38,173 nt of DNA from positions 1-38,173 of the forward strand of contig JAMWCJ010000009.1 in NCBI GenBank assembly GCA_023818645.1. The letters are read 5' to 3'. Under the pieces are notes generated by a model that worked only from the letters and a program-made list of their open reading frames with translations, was not told where the DNA came from and made no database searches. Numbering within the stretch: the first letter of the stretch is position 1; every line of letters starts with the position of its first letter. This stretch comes from Candidatus Omnitrophota bacterium. GTDB lineage: Bacteria; Ratteibacteria; UBA8468; B48-G9; JAFGKM01. Shown here piece after piece: positions 27,757 to 36,932 of this stretch. Made by a program: the position numbers and the translations under genes.

Positions 27757-29254
27757 AATGAAATTCTTTTAGTTTTAAATATTTCTCGTAATTCTCATCC
27801 CATAATTCAGTATTTTCTGGTCTAAAAACAATTAAAGGAAAAGAATTTCTTATTATTTCTCTAATCTGATATATATCTTTAATTTCTCTCTTTGCAAGAA
27901 CTTGAATTAATATATTCCCAATACTTGTTGCTTCTGAAGGTCCTGTTATAACAATTTTTTTTGTTGCAGAAGAAGCAAATTGAGAAAGAAGTGAATTTTT
28001 ACTGCCACCTCCTACTATATGTAATGTTTCTATCTCATATCCTATAATCTCTTCAAGTTTTTCTAAAACATACCTATATTCCATTGCCAAACTTTCAAGA
28101 ATTACTCTTGTTATTTGAGAAATATCTTCTGGGACTTTCTGCCCTGTTTTTTTACAATAATTTTTGATCTTTTCAACCATATTTCCTGGGTAAAGAAAAT
28201 CTGCATTGTTAACATCAATAAAAGAATAAAAAGGAGTTTCATTTTTAGCCATTTCAACCAACTCTTCATATTTGTATGTCTTTTCTAATTTGTCCCATTC
28301 TTTCTTACATTCCTGTAATATCCACAATCCCATTATATTTTTTAAAAATCTTATTGAGCCTCCAAAACCACCCTCATTAGTAAAATTATATTCAAGTACT
28401 TTATCATTTATTATTGGGTCTGTAATTTCAACTCCAAGTAAAGACCATGTTCCAGAAGAAAGATAAGCCCATTTTTCTTCCTCTTTTCCTGGTGTTCCAA
28501 CTACTGCAGAAGCAGTATCATGACAGCATACAGCGAAAACAGGTATCTGACCCACTCCTATTTCTTCCTGTAGTTTTTTAGTTATATTTCCGAATAAAGT
28601 TCCTGGAGAAATAACCTGTGGGAGAAAATCTGTTTTTATATCAAGTTGTTCAAGTATACCAAAGCACCAATTTCCTCTTGGTGCTTTATTTTGTCCAGTT
28701 GCTAAAGAATTATACATCTGTGAGGTTGTTGTAATTGTGTATTCACAAAACTTTTCACCAGTTAATAAAAAATTAAATAAATCAGGCATAAAAAGTAATG
28801 TTTTACAATTGTCAAGTAAATAAGGGAATTCTTTTTTTGTTGCATATAACTGAAATAAAGTATTAAGAGGCATAAATTGAATACCTGTTTCTTTAAAAAT
28901 TCTTTCTTTTGAAATTATTTGGAAAACTTCTTCCATTATTCCATTTGTTCTCTCGTCTCTATAATGGAAAGGATTTGAAAGAATTAAGTTATTTTCGCCA
29001 ATAAAACCACAATCAACACCCCATGTTGTAACTCCAATTCCTGCAATTTCTCCATAATTTTTAGCAATTGATATAATCTTTTTAACTTCTTCAAACAAAG
29101 ACAATAAATTCCAAAATCTATGATTAAAAATTATTGTATTATGGGTTGGAAATCTATGAATCTCTTCTATTGCAAGTTTATTTCCATCAAAACTTCCAAT
29201 TATCCCTCTTCCACTTTCTGCTCCTAAATCTATTGCAATATAATTTTTTTTCAT
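27746..29254 (-). CDS. FGGY carbohydrate kinase, rhamnulokinase-like
   Basis: IAIDLGAESGRGIIG, GVTTWGVDCGFI, VFAVCCHDTASAVVGTP, LSSGTWSLLGVE, VGGGSKNSLLSQFAS. Confidence 0.88.
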   Translation of the reverse strand: MKKNYIAIDLGAESGRGIIGSFDGNKLAIEEIHRFPTHNTIIFNHRFWNLLSLFEEVKKIISIAKNYGEIAGIGVTTWGVDCGFIGENNLILSNPFHYRDERTNGIMEEVFQIISKERIFKETGIQFMPLNTLFQLYATKKEFPYLLDNCKTLLFMPDLFNFLLTGEKFCEYTITTTSQMYNSLATGQNKAPRGNWCFGILEQLDIKTDFLPQVISPGTLFGNITKKLQEEIGVGQIPVFAVCCHDTASAVVGTPGKEEEKWAYLSSGTWSLLGVEITDPIINDKVLEYNFTNEGGFGGSIRFLKNIMGLWILQECKKEWDKLEKTYKYEELVEMAKNETPFYSFIDVNNADFLYPGNMVEKIKNYCKKTGQKVPEDISQITRVILESLAMEYRYVLEKLEEIIGYEIETLHIVGGGSKNSLLSQFASSATKKIVITGPSEATSIGNILIQVLAKREIKDIYQIREIIRNSFPLIVFRPENTELWDENYEKYLKLKEFHYGL

Positions 29255-29261
29255 ATGAAAT

Positions 29262-29290
29262 ATTTAAATCCAATTTTGAATTTTTGTCAA
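29262..29290 (-). promoter_or_regulatory. Predicted promoter of the kinase/folate/hydrogenase operon (leaderless arrangement)
   Basis: Minus strand TTGACA (29285-29290), 17 nt, TTAAAT (29262-29267), then 7 nt to ATG. Confidence 0.6.
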
Positions 29291-29389
29291 TTTTAAAACT
29301 CCTTTTTGAGTAAAAACAAGTATAAAACATATGGAAAAAATAGATTATGGATTTGTTTTTGTAAAAAAAAGTTATATAATTTTAATGCT

Positions 29390-30325
29390 ATGAGAAATTT
29401 TAGTGTATTCTACATAGAAAAAGGAAGATTTGAGATAAAAGAACATGAGATAGAAAAATTAAAAGAGGATGAGGTTCTTGTAAAATGTCTTGCAAATGGA
29501 GTTTGTATGTGGGAAGCATCTTTATATGCAGGAATAGAAAAGTTACCAAAAAACTCAATTATAGGACACGAAGGGATAGGAATTGTAGTTGAAAAAGGGA
29601 AAAATGTTAAAAAAGTTAAAAAAGATGATTATGTTGTCTGTTATAAATGGAGTTTATATCAAAAATTAAAAGAAGATGAAATCAAAAAATTTTCTATTAA
29701 AATAGATGATCCATCAAAATATATAGTTGAACCAGTTGCTTGTGTTATAAATGCACTTCAATTTTACGAAATAATTCCGGGGGATAAACTTGCTTTAATT
29801 GGAGCAGGTTTTATGGGGCTTTTAAATCTCCAAGGTCTATCTGGTTATCCTATTGAAGAAATTGCTGTATTTGATGTCAAAGATTATAATCTTAAACTTG
29901 CTAATGAATTTGGAGCAACTGAAATTATAAATGTTAAAGATAAATTTGAAATTGAAAAGTTTAAAAATAGATTTGATTTTGTAATTGAATGTGCCGGTTC
30001 TCAAAAAGCAATAAACTTAGCAGAAGAAATTGTTAATAAATGTGGAAAAATCGCTTTCTTCTCCTGGCATCATGAAAAAAGAATTATAAATCCAAGTTTA
30101 TGGCATACAAAGGGACTTATTGTTTTAAATCCGTCTCCAGTTATAGGGATTAAAAGGAATATTGATAATTTTGACAGAGCCATTAAACTTTTAGAAAATA
30201 AAAAGTTCAATCTTGAAAAACTTGTAACACATAGATTTTCTGTTAATGAAATAGATAATGCAATGAAACTGGCAATAGAAAAACCAGAAGGATGTATTAA
30301 GGTTATTCTTATTTTTGATATTTAA
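29390..30325 (+). CDS. Zn-dependent alcohol dehydrogenase-like (MDR) protein
   Basis: GHEGIGIVVEKG, VEPVACVINAL, LALIGAGFMGLLNLQ; start moved to ATG at 29390 following TATAAT at 29375; track start 29306 is a TTG. Confidence 0.85.
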   Translation: MRNFSVFYIEKGRFEIKEHEIEKLKEDEVLVKCLANGVCMWEASLYAGIEKLPKNSIIGHEGIGIVVEKGKNVKKVKKDDYVVCYKWSLYQKLKEDEIKKFSIKIDDPSKYIVEPVACVINALQFYEIIPGDKLALIGAGFMGLLNLQGLSGYPIEEIAVFDVKDYNLKLANEFGATEIINVKDKFEIEKFKNRFDFVIECAGSQKAINLAEEIVNKCGKIAFFSWHHEKRIINPSLWHTKGLIVLNPSPVIGIKRNIDNFDRAIKLLENKKFNLEKLVTHRFSVNEIDNAMKLAIEKPEGCIKVILIFDI

Positions 30326-31421
30326 TTATTTCGGAAAGTTCCTTAATTAAAAGTTTGTTTTCTTCTTCAGTTCCAATTGTTATTCTCACATATTGATTGC
30401 TTAAATTAAAACTTTTCATCCCTCTTATTATAATCCCTCTTTTTTCAAGTTCTTTGACTATATCTGTTGCATCCTGTTTAAACTTACAGAGTATAAAATT
30501 GGCTTCTGTAGGAATATATTCAATTCCTAATTTCTCAAAACTTCCATATAAAAACCTTTTACCTTCTTTATTTACATTAATTGATTTTTTAACAAAATCT
30601 TGGTCATTCAAGGCAGTTATAGCAGCAATTTGAGCAAGTCCTGTTGTATTAAAAGGTGGTCTTATTCTTTCCATATAATTTAAAATTTCACTTTTCCCTA
30701 TTCCATAACCAATCCTTAAAGAAGCAAGACCATAAATTTTTGAAAAACTTCTTGTAAGAACTATATTTTTATCTTTATAATAAGGAAAACAGGTTCCAAA
30801 ATTTTTATTTTCCACATACTCAAAATATGCTTCATCAGAAATTATAATAATATTATCAGGTATTTTACTTAAGAATTTTTCAAGTTGTTCTTTATATACA
30901 ATTGTTCCTGTTGGATTATTCGGATTACATAAGATTATCACTTTTGTTTTTGAAGTAATTCTTTCAAAAAATTTATTAAGATTATATGAAAAGTTTTCTT
31001 CAAGAGGGACTTCAACAGGCACACCACCAACTTTCAAAACTAAGATCCTATAAATAATGAAAGAAGGGAAAGGATAAATAACCTCTTCTCCTGGATTTAC
31101 AAATGTTTCAATTGCAAGAGAAATTACTTCACTTGAACCACTACCAAGAATTATTTCATCTTCAGGTATATTGAGAAAATTTGATAATTCTTTTTTTAAA
31201 TAATAACCAGAACCATCAGGATATCTATTAATATTATCAAGATTTTCCCTTAATGCCTCTTTTACTTTTTGTGAATAACCAAGAGGATTTTCATTTGATG
31301 CGAGTTTTATAATTCTTTTAAGATTATAGAGCCTTTTTACATCATCAATCGGTTTTCCAGGAACATAAGGAGCAATTTCTTTTATCTCTTTTCTTACAAG
31401 TTTATCAATATTATCTCCCAT
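30309..31421 (-). CDS. hisC: Histidinol-phosphate aminotransferase
   Basis: KLASNENPLGYS, CNPNNPTGT, SDEAYFEY, TRSFSKIYGLASLRIGYG. Confidence 0.93.
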   Translation of the reverse strand: MGDNIDKLVRKEIKEIAPYVPGKPIDDVKRLYNLKRIIKLASNENPLGYSQKVKEALRENLDNINRYPDGSGYYLKKELSNFLNIPEDEIILGSGSSEVISLAIETFVNPGEEVIYPFPSFIIYRILVLKVGGVPVEVPLEENFSYNLNKFFERITSKTKVIILCNPNNPTGTIVYKEQLEKFLSKIPDNIIIISDEAYFEYVENKNFGTCFPYYKDKNIVLTRSFSKIYGLASLRIGYGIGKSEILNYMERIRPPFNTTGLAQIAAITALNDQDFVKKSINVNKEGKRFLYGSFEKLGIEYIPTEANFILCKFKQDATDIVKELEKRGIIIRGMKSFNLSNQYVRITIGTEEENKLLIKELSEIIKYQK

Positions 31422-32403
31422 AAATAAATCCTATCTTTTCCTTTACTTCATTAATTGTTTTAATTGATGTTTCCCTTGCTTTTTTGCTACCTTCAACAAG
31501 TATTTCAATTAATTTACCTTTATTTTTTCCAAGTTTTTCCCTTTTTATTCTTATCTCTTCAAGGTATTCAATAAGTTTTTCTCCAAGTTGTTTTTTACAA
31601 TCAGTACACCCTATCTTTGCACCTTTACAATCAATCTCTATTTCTGCAACTTTCTTCTCATTAAAAATTTTATGATAAGAAAAAACAGGACAGGTTTCTG
31701 GATGCCCTGGATCATTTTTATATATTCTCTTGGGGTCTGTAAACATCTTACTTACCTTCTCTTTTATAATTTCAGGACTATCTTTTAAATAAATTGCATT
31801 ATTGTATGATTTACTCATTTTCCTTCCATCTGTTCCAGGGATTTTTGGTGTTTCTGTTAAAATTGCCTGAGGTTCGGGAAATGTCTGTCCATATAAACTG
31901 TTAAACTTCCTTGCTATTTCCCTTGTTAATTCAAGATGAGGCAGTTGGTCTATGCCTATAGGAACAAATTCGGCTTTATAAATCAAAATATCCGCAGCCT
32001 GAAGAACAGGATAACCTAAAAAACCATAAGTATTTAAATCCTTATCCTTTATCTCTTCCCTCTGCTCTTTATAAACAGGATTTCTTTCAAGATATGGAAT
32101 TGGGATAATCATTGAAAAAATTAGATGTAATTCTGTATGTTCTGGAACAAGTGACTGAATAAATATTGTTGATTTTTCAGGATCAAGCCCAGAAGAGATA
32201 AAATCTATTGCTATTTCTTCAACATAATTTTTAATATCTTCTGTATTTGCATAATCAGTACTTAAAGCATGATAATCAGCAATCATATAAAAACATTTAT
32301 AACCCTCATCTTGCAACTTTTTCCAGTTTTTAAGTGCACCAAATAAATGTCCTATATGTAATGGTCCTGTTGGTCTCATTCCACTTAAAATGACCTTTTC
32401 CAT
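31411..32403 (-). CDS. trpS: Tryptophanyl-tRNA synthetase
   Basis: GMRPTGPLHIGHL, DYHALS, PVLQAADIL, GRKMSKSYNNAI. Confidence 0.97.
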   Translation of the reverse strand: MEKVILSGMRPTGPLHIGHLFGALKNWKKLQDEGYKCFYMIADYHALSTDYANTEDIKNYVEEIAIDFISSGLDPEKSTIFIQSLVPEHTELHLIFSMIIPIPYLERNPVYKEQREEIKDKDLNTYGFLGYPVLQAADILIYKAEFVPIGIDQLPHLELTREIARKFNSLYGQTFPEPQAILTETPKIPGTDGRKMSKSYNNAIYLKDSPEIIKEKVSKMFTDPKRIYKNDPGHPETCPVFSYHKIFNEKKVAEIEIDCKGAKIGCTDCKKQLGEKLIEYLEEIRIKREKLGKNKGKLIEILVEGSKKARETSIKTINEVKEKIGFIYGR

Positions 32404-32404
32404 A

Positions 32405-33307
32405 TTAACCTCTTAACTTCTTAACTTCATAACTTCTTAACTTCATACTTTCAAAATATTCTTCAATTATATTTCTATGGTCAAAAGCAATATTCTCTGG
32501 TAGATTATCTTTATTAAAAATTTTTGCATTTTTAGCGTCATCTCCACTCTTCAAAACTCCTTTCCCTTTTGCTGTAAAGACAGTTGATATTGTATGAAAT
32601 CTTGGGTCTCTACCAGGTTTTGAATATGTTTTAAATTGTTTCAAATTATAAATATCAAGGCCTGTTTCCTCTTTTGCTTCTCTTATCGCTGTTTGCTCAC
32701 AACTTTCGCCATACTCAACAAATCCTCCAGGGATAGCCCATCCAAATGGGTAATTTTTTCTTTCTATAAGAACAATTCCATCGCCATACTCAATTATTAT
32801 ATCAACTGTAGGAATTGGATTTTTGTATGTCTTCTTTGTCAAGTTTTTTAAATATTCTTCAAAAACTGCTAAAAAATCATTATAATCTTTTGTTTTATCA
32901 ACGACAAAATTTATTTCCTCAATTTGGAATTTACCTGAAAGATATTTTATCGTCTGAGTAATTACAATTTCTGCCATTATTTTACTATCAAGTTTTCCAG
33001 TTGCATCAAATAGAGCGGGAAAAGAGATAGATTTAATTTTTAGTTTTTCAGATATTTTAAAACAATTTTCCATACATTTTCTTATTGTTTCATAATTTCC
33101 ATCTGTTTTTGTATAGATTATATATTTTGGAGACAGATTTTTTGAAACTATATAAATTGCCTGTCCAACTTTTATATTTTTTAATTTCTTGTTTGCATAC
33201 TCAAATTCTGAAAAGGGATTAACTAAAGCATCAATCTTTTCTGAAATAATATCTCCATTTTTTAAACAAATCCTTATACCCATAATAAAAAAAATCGCTT
33301 TTTCCAT
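32405..33307 (-). CDS. Macro-domain-like / Nudix hydrolase fusion
   Basis: C-terminal Nudix box [27 protein letters not shown]-terminal [17 protein letters not shown]...[17 protein letters not shown] resembles macro domain. Confidence 0.78.
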   Translation of the reverse strand: MEKAIFFIMGIRICLKNGDIISEKIDALVNPFSEFEYANKKLKNIKVGQAIYIVSKNLSPKYIIYTKTDGNYETIRKCMENCFKISEKLKIKSISFPALFDATGKLDSKIMAEIVITQTIKYLSGKFQIEEINFVVDKTKDYNDFLAVFEEYLKNLTKKTYKNPIPTVDIIIEYGDGIVLIERKNYPFGWAIPGGFVEYGESCEQTAIREAKEETGLDIYNLKQFKTYSKPGRDPRFHTISTVFTAKGKGVLKSGDDAKNAKIFNKDNLPENIAFDHRNIIEEYFESMKLRSYEVKKLRG

Positions 33308-33314
33308 AAAAATA

Positions 33315-33320
33315 ATTATA
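33315..33320 (-). promoter_or_regulatory. -10 element (extended -10 TGGTATAAT) of the macro-Nudix gene
   Basis: Minus strand TATGGTATAAT, 7 nt, ATG (33307); no SD. Confidence 0.5.
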
Positions 33321-33334
33321 CCATAACCAGAAAA

Positions 33335-33874
33335 TTAAATAATCTTTGGAATTTCTATATCTTCTGCTTTATTATATTTGCCTGACAGGTCTTTATATGA
33401 TCTTTCACAAACCTCTTCGGTTCCTAAAAAAATTACCTGTCCTATACCTTCATGAGCATAAACTTCTGCTTGGACAGATGTTAAATTTGTTATCTGTATT
33501 GTTATATATCCTTCCCATTCTGGTTCTAAAGGTGTAACATTTATAACTATTCCACATCTTGCATAAGTTGATTTCCCAAAGCATATTCCAATTACATCTC
33601 TCGGAATTCTAAAATACTCAACACTTCTTCCAAGAATAAAACTATTTGGAGAGATTTTACAAACTTTACCTTCAAATCTCTCAAAATCTCTTTCATTTAT
33701 TTTTTTAGGAGATGAATATTTCCCCTTAAATATCAAAAATTGGTTAGAAAGAGTAAAATCATATCCATAGGAAGAAAGACCAAAAGAAATCCCTTTTTTT
33801 ATTTTTTCTGGATAAAAAGGTTCTATCATCCCTTTTTCAGCCATTTTTTTAATCCACTTGTCTGATTTTACCAT
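33335..33874 (-). CDS. dcd: dCTP deaminase / dUTPase family
   Basis: LSSYGYDFTLS, FILGRSVEYFRIPRDVIGICFGKSTYARCGI, VTPLEPEWEGYITIQITN, IGQVIF. Confidence 0.94.
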   Translation of the reverse strand: MVKSDKWIKKMAEKGMIEPFYPEKIKKGISFGLSSYGYDFTLSNQFLIFKGKYSSPKKINERDFERFEGKVCKISPNSFILGRSVEYFRIPRDVIGICFGKSTYARCGIVINVTPLEPEWEGYITIQITNLTSVQAEVYAHEGIGQVIFLGTEEVCERSYKDLSGKYNKAEDIEIPKII

Positions 33875-33896
33875 TTTTATTTAAAGTACAAAAAAG

Positions 33897-33968
33897 AGCC
33901 ACCTCGGGGATTTGAACCCCGGACCTGAGCATTACAAGTGCCCTGCTCTACCGCTGAGCTAAGGTGGC
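33897..33968 (-). tRNA. tRNA-Thr (anticodon UGU)
   Basis: GCCACCTTAGCTCAGCGGTAGAGCAGGGCACTTGTAATGCTCAGGTCCGGGGTTCAAATCCCCGAGGTGGC; acceptor 7 bp, anticodon loop CTTGTAA; CCA not encoded. Confidence 0.95.
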
Positions 33969-33981
33969 TTTAATTTAAATT

Positions 33982-34010
33982 ATTATAACGAAAGTACTCC
34001 TCTTTGTCAA
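33982..34010 (-). promoter_or_regulatory. Consensus promoter of tRNA-Thr
   Basis: Minus strand TTGACA (34005-34010), 17 nt spacer, TATAAT (33982-33987). Confidence 0.8.
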
Positions 34011-34017
34011 CCTATCC

Positions 34018-34056
34018 TCTCCCACCTCCCACCTACGAGGTGGGCGCTGGGGATTG
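34018..34056 (-). repeat. Dispersed GC-rich palindromic intergenic repeat, copy B (inverted relative to copy A)
   Basis: tctcccacctcccacctacgaggtgggcgctggggattg. Confidence 0.7.
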
Positions 34057-34175
34057 TTGATAATTGTGGTTTTTCAAGGGGCACTTACAAAATTGAAAAG
34101 ATTCTTTTTCAAAAAATTAGTAAGTTTAAATTCTAAAAATTGACTTTTTGAAATAAATAGATTTAAAATTTTTCA

Positions 34176-34790
34176 ATGAAATTAGTTTTTCAATTTTTTT
34201 TATCGGGTTTGATTTTAGGATTTAGTTTTTGTGGTTTGCATTGCTGTTTTTTATTTTTCCCTATTGTTGTAAAAGAAACACAGAAAAGAACAGATATTAT
34301 TAAAATTGGACTTTATTTTGCAATTTCAAAGATTTTTGTTTATGGAGTTATTGGTGGTTTCGCATCATTAATCGGAAGATATATCCATAATATTTTTCAA
34401 AGTAAGACATTTTCTTTCTTTTTGGCAGTTTTTTTGTTCATAATTGGGTTTTCATTTCTTTTCCCTTTTAAAAAAAATATTAAAATTTTTTTTAAAACTT
34501 CTGTCCCTGTTTTTTTAGGAATTATTGAAGGAATAACTCCATGTGCACCTCTTTTAGGTTTAATATCTTATCTTTCATATTTGGGCAAAAGTTTTTATTT
34601 TGGATTTATATCTGGTTTTCTTTTTGGGCTTGGATCTATTATCTTTCCAGTAGGAATTATATGTAGTTTTTTTCCATATTTTTTCTATAATTTTTTTTCA
34701 AATATTAAGGTAAAATTTTTTTTCAAATTTTTGGGAGCAGGAATATTTTTTTTCTGGGCAATAAATATCGTTTTAGGTTTAACAAAATAA
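34176..34790 (+). CDS. TauE/SafE- or CcdA/DsbD-like multi-pass membrane protein
   Basis: 204 aa, about six hydrophobic helices, internal repeat-like FCGLHCC and TPCAPL motifs. Confidence 0.6.
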   Translation: MKLVFQFFLSGLILGFSFCGLHCCFLFFPIVVKETQKRTDIIKIGLYFAISKIFVYGVIGGFASLIGRYIHNIFQSKTFSFFLAVFLFIIGFSFLFPFKKNIKIFFKTSVPVFLGIIEGITPCAPLLGLISYLSYLGKSFYFGFISGFLFGLGSIIFPVGIICSFFPYFFYNFFSNIKVKFFFKFLGAGIFFFWAINIVLGLTK

Positions 34791-34794
34791 ATAA

Positions 34795-35865
34795 TCAAAA
34801 ATTCAAAATTTCCCAGAAAACTTCTTTTGGGTTATGATTTCTATCAAATAAAAGTGGAAAATCTTTTCTCCACTTTACTGGAAAATTATTAAGCCATGTA
34901 GCATCATCTGCAACTCCCCAGAAAGTAACTCCTGTAATATATTGCTTATTTCTCCTTAAAACTTCAAATGCTTTTTTATAAATTTCTTTCTGTTTTTTAA
35001 ATCTTTCCTCAGGAACTTCAGAGAGTGAATTAAATCTTTCATTATCATTCAAATAAATTGAAATATCAAATTCTGTAACCTGAACCTGGATACCAATTGA
35101 AGCAAATTTTTTTATGGTTTCTTCAAGATATTCAGGTAGTTTTTCATCCAATTTCCAATGTGCCTGAATTCCAACTCCATGAATGGGAACCCCTTTTTCT
35201 TTAAGTTTTTTAATTAACTGATATGCTTTTTCTCTTTTTGAAGGAAATTCAAGATTATAATCATTATAAAATAAAACTGCTTCTGGATCTATTTCATGTG
35301 TCCAGATAAATGCCTTTTCAATAACTTCTTCTCCACAAATTTTATACCAGGGGACATCTCTTAAAAACTCATTTTTCTTATCAGATATTGCCTCATTTAC
35401 TACATCCCATGCATATATTTTTCCTTTATAATATCCTACAACTCTTTTTATATGTTCATGTAATCTTTCAAGTAACTTTTCTTTATCAATCAAATTACCA
35501 TCTTCATCCTTAAAAACCCAATCAGGGATTTGGATATGCCAAACAAGTGTATGTCCTCTTATCTTCATCTTATTTTCAATAGCAAAATTTATTATCTTAT
35601 CTGCATCTTCAAAATTATATTTATCTGGTAGTGGATGAATTAGCCCCCATTTTAAATGATTTTCGGGAGTTATGCTATTAAAGTGTTTTTTTAATAATTC
35701 TGAATGTGAAACTATAGTTTTTAAATTTACCGCTGCACCAATTGGAAAATAATCTTTATAGGCATTATATAAAGAAGGAATTTTATTTCCCATTTCATCT
35801 TCTCCTTTTGTAATAGATGAGGAAAAAATTAAAAAAAGAAAAATTTTTAAAATTTTATTTTTCAA
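34795..35865 (-). CDS. GH10 endo-1,4-beta-xylanase, secreted
   Basis: GHTLVWH, YAWDVVNEAISD acid/base, VQVTEFDIS nucleophile, TFWGVADDATWL; TTG start at 35865 gives a signal-peptide-like MKNKILKIFLFLIFSSSITKG. Confidence 0.92.
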   Translation of the reverse strand: MKNKILKIFLFLIFSSSITKGEDEMGNKIPSLYNAYKDYFPIGAAVNLKTIVSHSELLKKHFNSITPENHLKWGLIHPLPDKYNFEDADKIINFAIENKMKIRGHTLVWHIQIPDWVFKDEDGNLIDKEKLLERLHEHIKRVVGYYKGKIYAWDVVNEAISDKKNEFLRDVPWYKICGEEVIEKAFIWTHEIDPEAVLFYNDYNLEFPSKREKAYQLIKKLKEKGVPIHGVGIQAHWKLDEKLPEYLEETIKKFASIGIQVQVTEFDISIYLNDNERFNSLSEVPEERFKKQKEIYKKAFEVLRRNKQYITGVTFWGVADDATWLNNFPVKWRKDFPLLFDRNHNPKEVFWEILNF

Positions 35866-36877
35866 AAAGTTTATTCCAGTTTCTTGTTTTCCTATTTTTA
35901 ACTTTTTGATATACATAGGCAGCAATTAATGGAAATGCAACTGTAACCTCACAGTAAATCATTTCAGTATTTGGAAAATCTACTTTCCCCCATGAGTGTG
36001 CCTCTTTTAAAGTTGAACCTGACAATGCTCCATCTCTTACATCAGCAACTGTAATCTGAATTGCATATTTATGCATAGGTACAGATTTTTCAAGAATATC
36101 CGCACATACAACAATATCTTGTGTAAAATTTTTAGGGACACCTCCGCCAAGCATGACAACTCCTGTTTCTTTTGCTGCTATCTTTAATTCAGTTAATTCT
36201 TTAAAATCCTTGACAGAATCTATTGTAATATGTCTATTTGGATTTTTTGTTTGATGGTATACAAGTCCGAAACCAGCAGAACAATCAGAAAAAGCAGGAA
36301 CAAATATAGGTACATTTTTCTCATAGGCAGCAAGTATTACTGAATCATTGGATTTGATACCTTTTTCTTTTAAATATTTTCCCATTTCTATTATAAATTC
36401 TCTTGACGAATAAGATCTTGGTTCAAGTTTATCAGCAATTTCAGCAACAGTCATATCACAAACTCTTAATTCTTCTTCATCAATATATGTATCATAAATT
36501 CTATCAATATGAAGTTTATTTAATTCTCTATCGTCAACATAAGGACTACCAATATAATGTCTAAAACCGAGTGCTTCAAAAAAATCTTGGTCAACTATTA
36601 TTGCTCCCGAAGAAACAATTACATCTACTAAATTATTTCTAATAAGGTCACATACAGCATTTTTTAATCCTGCACTGAAAAGAGAACCAGCCATTGTAAG
36701 AATAACTGTAACTTCTTCATCTTTCAACATTTTCTCATAAAGGTAAGCACCATACGCGAGAGTTCTTGCTGAAAATGCCATTTTAGAATACATTTCAATT
36801 ATTGGGATTGCATCTATTTTTTTAATATCAAAATGTTCAATTATATCTTTTAAATAATCTTTTTTTGTTTTTCCCAT
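35855..36877 (-). CDS. Deoxyhypusine-synthase-like protein (bacterial homologue)
   Basis: TMAGSLFSAGLKNAVCDLIRNNLVDVIVSSGA, GGGVPKNF (catalytic-Lys region), DGALSGSTLKEAHSWGK. Confidence 0.88.
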   Translation of the reverse strand: MGKTKKDYLKDIIEHFDIKKIDAIPIIEMYSKMAFSARTLAYGAYLYEKMLKDEEVTVILTMAGSLFSAGLKNAVCDLIRNNLVDVIVSSGAIIVDQDFFEALGFRHYIGSPYVDDRELNKLHIDRIYDTYIDEEELRVCDMTVAEIADKLEPRSYSSREFIIEMGKYLKEKGIKSNDSVILAAYEKNVPIFVPAFSDCSAGFGLVYHQTKNPNRHITIDSVKDFKELTELKIAAKETGVVMLGGGVPKNFTQDIVVCADILEKSVPMHKYAIQITVADVRDGALSGSTLKEAHSWGKVDFPNTEMIYCEVTVAFPLIAAYVYQKVKNRKTRNWNKLFEK

Positions 36878-36932
36878 ATCAACTCCTTTCCAGTGAAGTA
36901 ATTTTACATTTTTTTAAAGAATTTGTAAAATT

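Noticed and set aside
32405-32450. Short tandem-like repeat cttcttaacttcata x2 at the end of the macro-Nudix gene
   Set aside because: Only about two imperfect units at a low-complexity C-terminus; likely slippage without function.
34084-34124. Hairpin cttac...ttgaaaaga-ttctttttcaa...gtaag upstream of the SafE-like gene
   Set aside because: Imperfect A/T-rich stem without a T-run or conserved loop; could be chance in AT-rich DNA, and the predicted promoter lies downstream of it.
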